Shown piece by piece: positions 61,780-64,000 of a stretch of DNA of 64,000 bases. The first letter of the stretch is position 1; each line of letters starts with the position of its first letter. Below the pieces are notes generated by a model, which was not told the DNA's origin, did no database searches, and saw only the letters and a list, made by a program, of their open reading frames with translations. Origin of the DNA: JBHGYD01 sp041920415 (GTDB lineage Bacteria; Bacillota; Bacilli; Bacillales; Anoxybacillaceae); the NCBI GenBank assembly GCA_041920415.1, contig JBHGYD010000028.1, positions 62,001 through 126,000 of the forward strand, read 5' to 3'. The translations under genes were made by a program, and so were the position numbers.

Positions 61780-62685
61780 TTGGCCAATCATGTCGTCAAA
61801 GCAACGGAAACAATGATGAATGAAATGAGGCAGCATTATGCTTCTTATATAACAGAAAACTTTCCACCGGGCGCTTTGTTTGTGGTCAAACTAGCGGATT
61901 GCACGATTACCGCATATCGTTCGGGTAAAGTGTTGTTTCAAGGAAAAGGAGCCGAACGAGAAGCAACGCGGTGGACGAATGAACCGGTGAAAAAGGCTGC
62001 CCCTGTTCAACAACAGCGCTCAGCAGCTGTATCGGCGATCGGGTCGGATGAGGTCGGAACGGGAGATTATTTCGGACCGGTCGTCGTCGTAGCTGCTTAT
62101 GTCGCAAAAGAAAACATCGAAACCGTCACAAAAATGGGCGTAAAAGATTCGAAATTATTAACGGATGAAACGATTCGCCGGCTTGCTCCTTCGCTTATAA
62201 AAACCGTTCCGTATAGTTCCGTCGTTCTTTCTAACCGAGTGTATAATGAGTGGCAAGAAAACGGGATGAAACAAACGAAAATGAAAGCTTTATTACATAA
62301 TGAAGCGATTCGAAAACTCGTCGGGCAACTCGCGCCGCTTGAGCCAGAGGCGATTATCATTGACCAGTTTATTGAACGCGATTTGTATTTTCGATATTTA
62401 CAAGAAGAAAGAGATGTCATCCGCGAACGAGTATATTGTTATCCAAAAGCGGAAACGATTCATATCGCCGTTGCCGCTGCTTCGATCATCGCCCGCTATT
62501 TATTTTTAAATGAAATGGAACAATTAAGCAAGCAAGTAGGCATGGAGCTTCCAAAAGGAGCAGGAGAGCAAGTCGACAAAGTGGCAGCAAAGCTAATCGA
62601 AACGCATGGACTTTCTGTACTTGATACGTGCGCCAAACTCCATTTTGCCAATACGGAAAAAGCGAAAAAAATGACCAAAATGTAA
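61780..62685 (+). CDS. rnhC: Ribonuclease HIII
   Basis: About 301 residues. N-terminal TBP-like substrate-binding domain (TITAYRSGKVLFQGKGAE) and an RNase H2-type catalytic domain with SDEVGTGDYFGPVVV (Asp-Glu), VKDSKLL and IIIDQF. Removes RNA from RNA-DNA hybrids. I prefer TTG at 61780 because AAGGTGAG lies before it; GTG at 61771 is the alternative. Confidence 0.94.
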   Translation: MANHVVKATETMMNEMRQHYASYITENFPPGALFVVKLADCTITAYRSGKVLFQGKGAEREATRWTNEPVKKAAPVQQQRSAAVSAIGSDEVGTGDYFGPVVVVAAYVAKENIETVTKMGVKDSKLLTDETIRRLAPSLIKTVPYSSVVLSNRVYNEWQENGMKQTKMKALLHNEAIRKLVGQLAPLEPEAIIIDQFIERDLYFRYLQEERDVIRERVYCYPKAETIHIAVAAASIIARYLFLNEMEQLSKQVGMELPKGAGEQVDKVAAKLIETHGLSVLDTCAKLHFANTEKAKKMTKM

Positions 62686-62716
62686 AAAGGTGTGGTTCGG
62701 TTAACCACACCTTTCT
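62685..62716. terminator. Bidirectional terminator between rnhC and pheT
   Basis: A 12-bp stem AAAGGTGTGGTT / AACCACACCTTT between convergent genes, with T-rich flanks. Confidence 0.9.
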
Positions 62717-62724
62717 TTATTATA

Positions 62725-64000
62725 TTAGCTTCTCAATGTTGCACCAAATTTTTCAGAAACAGCCTGTACAACTTGCTCATGCACTGTTGTGACTTCCTCA
62801 TCCGTTAATGTGCGCTCTGGATCGAAATAACGAAGCGAGAACGCAATTGATTTTTTGCCTTCTGGCAAGCGGTCGCCTTGATACACGTCAAAGATGGTTA
62901 CCTCTTTTAATAACTCTCCACCCGCTTCGACAATTGCCTTTTGAATATCGCCAGCAATGATGTGCTCATCAACGACCAGTGCGATATCGCGTGTCATCGA
63001 TGGGAAGCGCGGAATCGTTGAATAACGAATCTCCTCGACTTGGGCATTGAGCAATTCCGTTAATGCCAACTCAAATACATACGTTTCTTTTAAGTCATTT
63101 TCTTTTTGGAAGCTTGGATGCAACTGTCCGACAAAACCAATTACGTTTCCATCAAGCAAAATGTCCGCCGTGCGTCCCGGATGCATATGCTCGCGTTTTG
63201 CTTGCTTATATTCAATGCGGTTTTCTAAGCCAAGCATATGGAATAATCCATCAAGAATTCCTTTGACGACATAGAAATCAACCGCTTTTTTCTCGCCTTG
63301 CCATAAGTGCGCATGCCATATGCCAGTAATCGCCCCAGCTAAACGTTCTTTTTCTTCTGGAAGCTCATGCGCATCTTTTGCTACATACACCGCGCCTGTT
63401 TCATACACTGCGACATTTTCGATTTGACGCGCGCGGTTATAGCTTACTACTTCAAGCAAATGAGGAATTAAGCTTTGACGAAGCACACTGCGTTCTTCGC
63501 TCATCGGCATCGCTAAGCGAATCGGTTCTGCCTTTTCTAACGCGAATTTCGTCGCTTTCTCCTCACTCGTTAAGGAATACGTAATCGCTTGGAAAAGTCC
63601 TGCATCTTCTAAATAACGGCGCACTTTGCGGCGTTTGGCTTGATAAGGTGTTAACTTACCAGGCTGTGATTCCGCTACCGGCAATGTCGTTGGCAAGTTA
63701 TCGTATCCGTATAATCTTGCCACTTCTTCGATAATGTCTTCTGGAATTGAGATGTCACGACGGCGTGATGGAACTGTGATTGTGAACGTTCCGTTATCTT
63801 CCGTGAACGCAAATTGTAAATTTGTTAAAATCCTTGCTACTTCTTCGTTTGTAATCGCCGTTCCTAATACGCCATTGATACGGTCAAGCGTAATCGTAAC
63901 AATAACTTCTTCTTGTTTTAACGTATTCACTTCGGCGACACCGCCAACAATTTCGCCGCCAGCATATTGTGCCATTAACGCGGCAGCGCGATCTAATGCT
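62725..64000 (-). CDS. pheT: Phenylalanyl-tRNA synthetase beta subunit (partial, C-terminal part)
   Basis: About 425 codons; the frame continues beyond the right edge, so the N-terminal half (about 805 aa in full) is missing. Present are the end of the B3/4 region and ALDRAAAL, the B5 domain (IPEDIIEEVARLYGYDNLP), the catalytic-like core, and the C-terminal anticodon-binding ferredoxin-like domain (FPSMTRDIALVVDEHI). Acts as an alpha2-beta2 enzyme with PheS, which should lie outside the window. Confidence 0.96.
   Translation of the reverse strand, partial: ALDRAAALMAQYAGGEIVGGVAEVNTLKQEEVIVTITLDRINGVLGTAITNEEVARILTNLQFAFTEDNGTFTITVPSRRRDISIPEDIIEEVARLYGYDNLPTTLPVAESQPGKLTPYQAKRRKVRRYLEDAGLFQAITYSLTSEEKATKFALEKAEPIRLAMPMSEERSVLRQSLIPHLLEVVSYNRARQIENVAVYETGAVYVAKDAHELPEEKERLAGAITGIWHAHLWQGEKKAVDFYVVKGILDGLFHMLGLENRIEYKQAKREHMHPGRTADILLDGNVIGFVGQLHPSFQKENDLKETYVFELALTELLNAQVEEIRYSTIPRFPSMTRDIALVVDEHIIAGDIQKAIVEAGGELLKEVTIFDVYQGDRLPEGKKSIAFSLRYFDPERTLTDEEVTTVHEQVVQAVSEKFGATLRS

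Noticed and set aside
1..64000. CRISPR array, prophage, transposase or insertion sequence
   Set aside because: No regularly spaced repeats, no transposase or integrase genes and no terminal repeats were seen; the accessory island has no att-like ends that I can identify.

Overview
This window reads as a chromosomal segment of a moderately thermophilic Bacillaceae, most like Anoxybacillus or a low-GC relative of Geobacillus. The evidence is near-complete synteny with Bacillus subtilis (spoVID to hemA, lonA/lonB/clpX/tig, ilv-leu, gerM/racE/gerE, sdhCAB, lysC/uvrC, trxA/etfAB/fadBR/lcfA, mutS2/polX/zapA/rnhC/pheT), a GerE protein of the usual 74 residues, and sporulation promoters. The species call is inference. 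Nearly all genes are on the minus strand; only four coding segments are on plus (1-108, 8934-9419, 37540-37995, 61780-62685).

Layout, left to right. 0-2.3 kb: end of a membrane protein, then spore-coat genes ysxE and spoVID behind a sigma-E promoter. 2.4-8.8 kb: the haem operon hemA-X-C-D-B-L. 9.4-17.2 kb: GTPase ysxC, proteases lonA, lonB (forespore-type promoter), clpX, and trigger factor. 17.2-27.9 kb: ysoA and the branched-chain amino acid operon ilvE-[leucine T-box]-ilvB-ilvH-ilvC-leuA-leuB-leuC-leuD; the ilvE promoter carries a CodY-like box and an upstream cre-like site. 28.0-28.5 kb: tRNA-Arg(UCU) followed by two decayed tandem copies of its unit. 28.5-34 kb: ysnB, ysnA, rph, gerM, racE, a wrecked ysmB, gerE (sigma-K promoter), ysmA. 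34-37.5 kb: succinate dehydrogenase. 37.5-41.4 kb: yslB, lysC (lysine riboswitch and an internal start), uvrC.

41.4-50.3 kb is the accessory part. It lies between uvrC and trxA, which I recall as neighbours in B. subtilis. It holds a Fur-controlled FTR1-type iron permease with a separate secreted or membrane partner, and a second Fur-controlled lipoprotein whose helical domain is visibly related to that partner and is partly duplicated. Between them sits a four-gene overlapping operon (nucleotide-sugar epimerase, flippase-like membrane protein, membrane phosphodiesterase of the alkaline phosphatase superfamily, polyprenyl-phosphate glycosyltransferase), with a GT-C-type glycosyltransferase on the far side. 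This is the best candidate for an undescribed system: iron-regulated surface uptake proteins interleaved with a surface glycan or glycolipid pathway.

50.3-64 kb returns to the conserved backbone: trxA, etfA, etfB, fadB, fadR with a FadR-type palindrome in front of it, lcfA, a 27-residue hydrophobic peptide gene, yshE, mutS2, polX, yshB, zapA, rnhC, and pheT running off the right edge.
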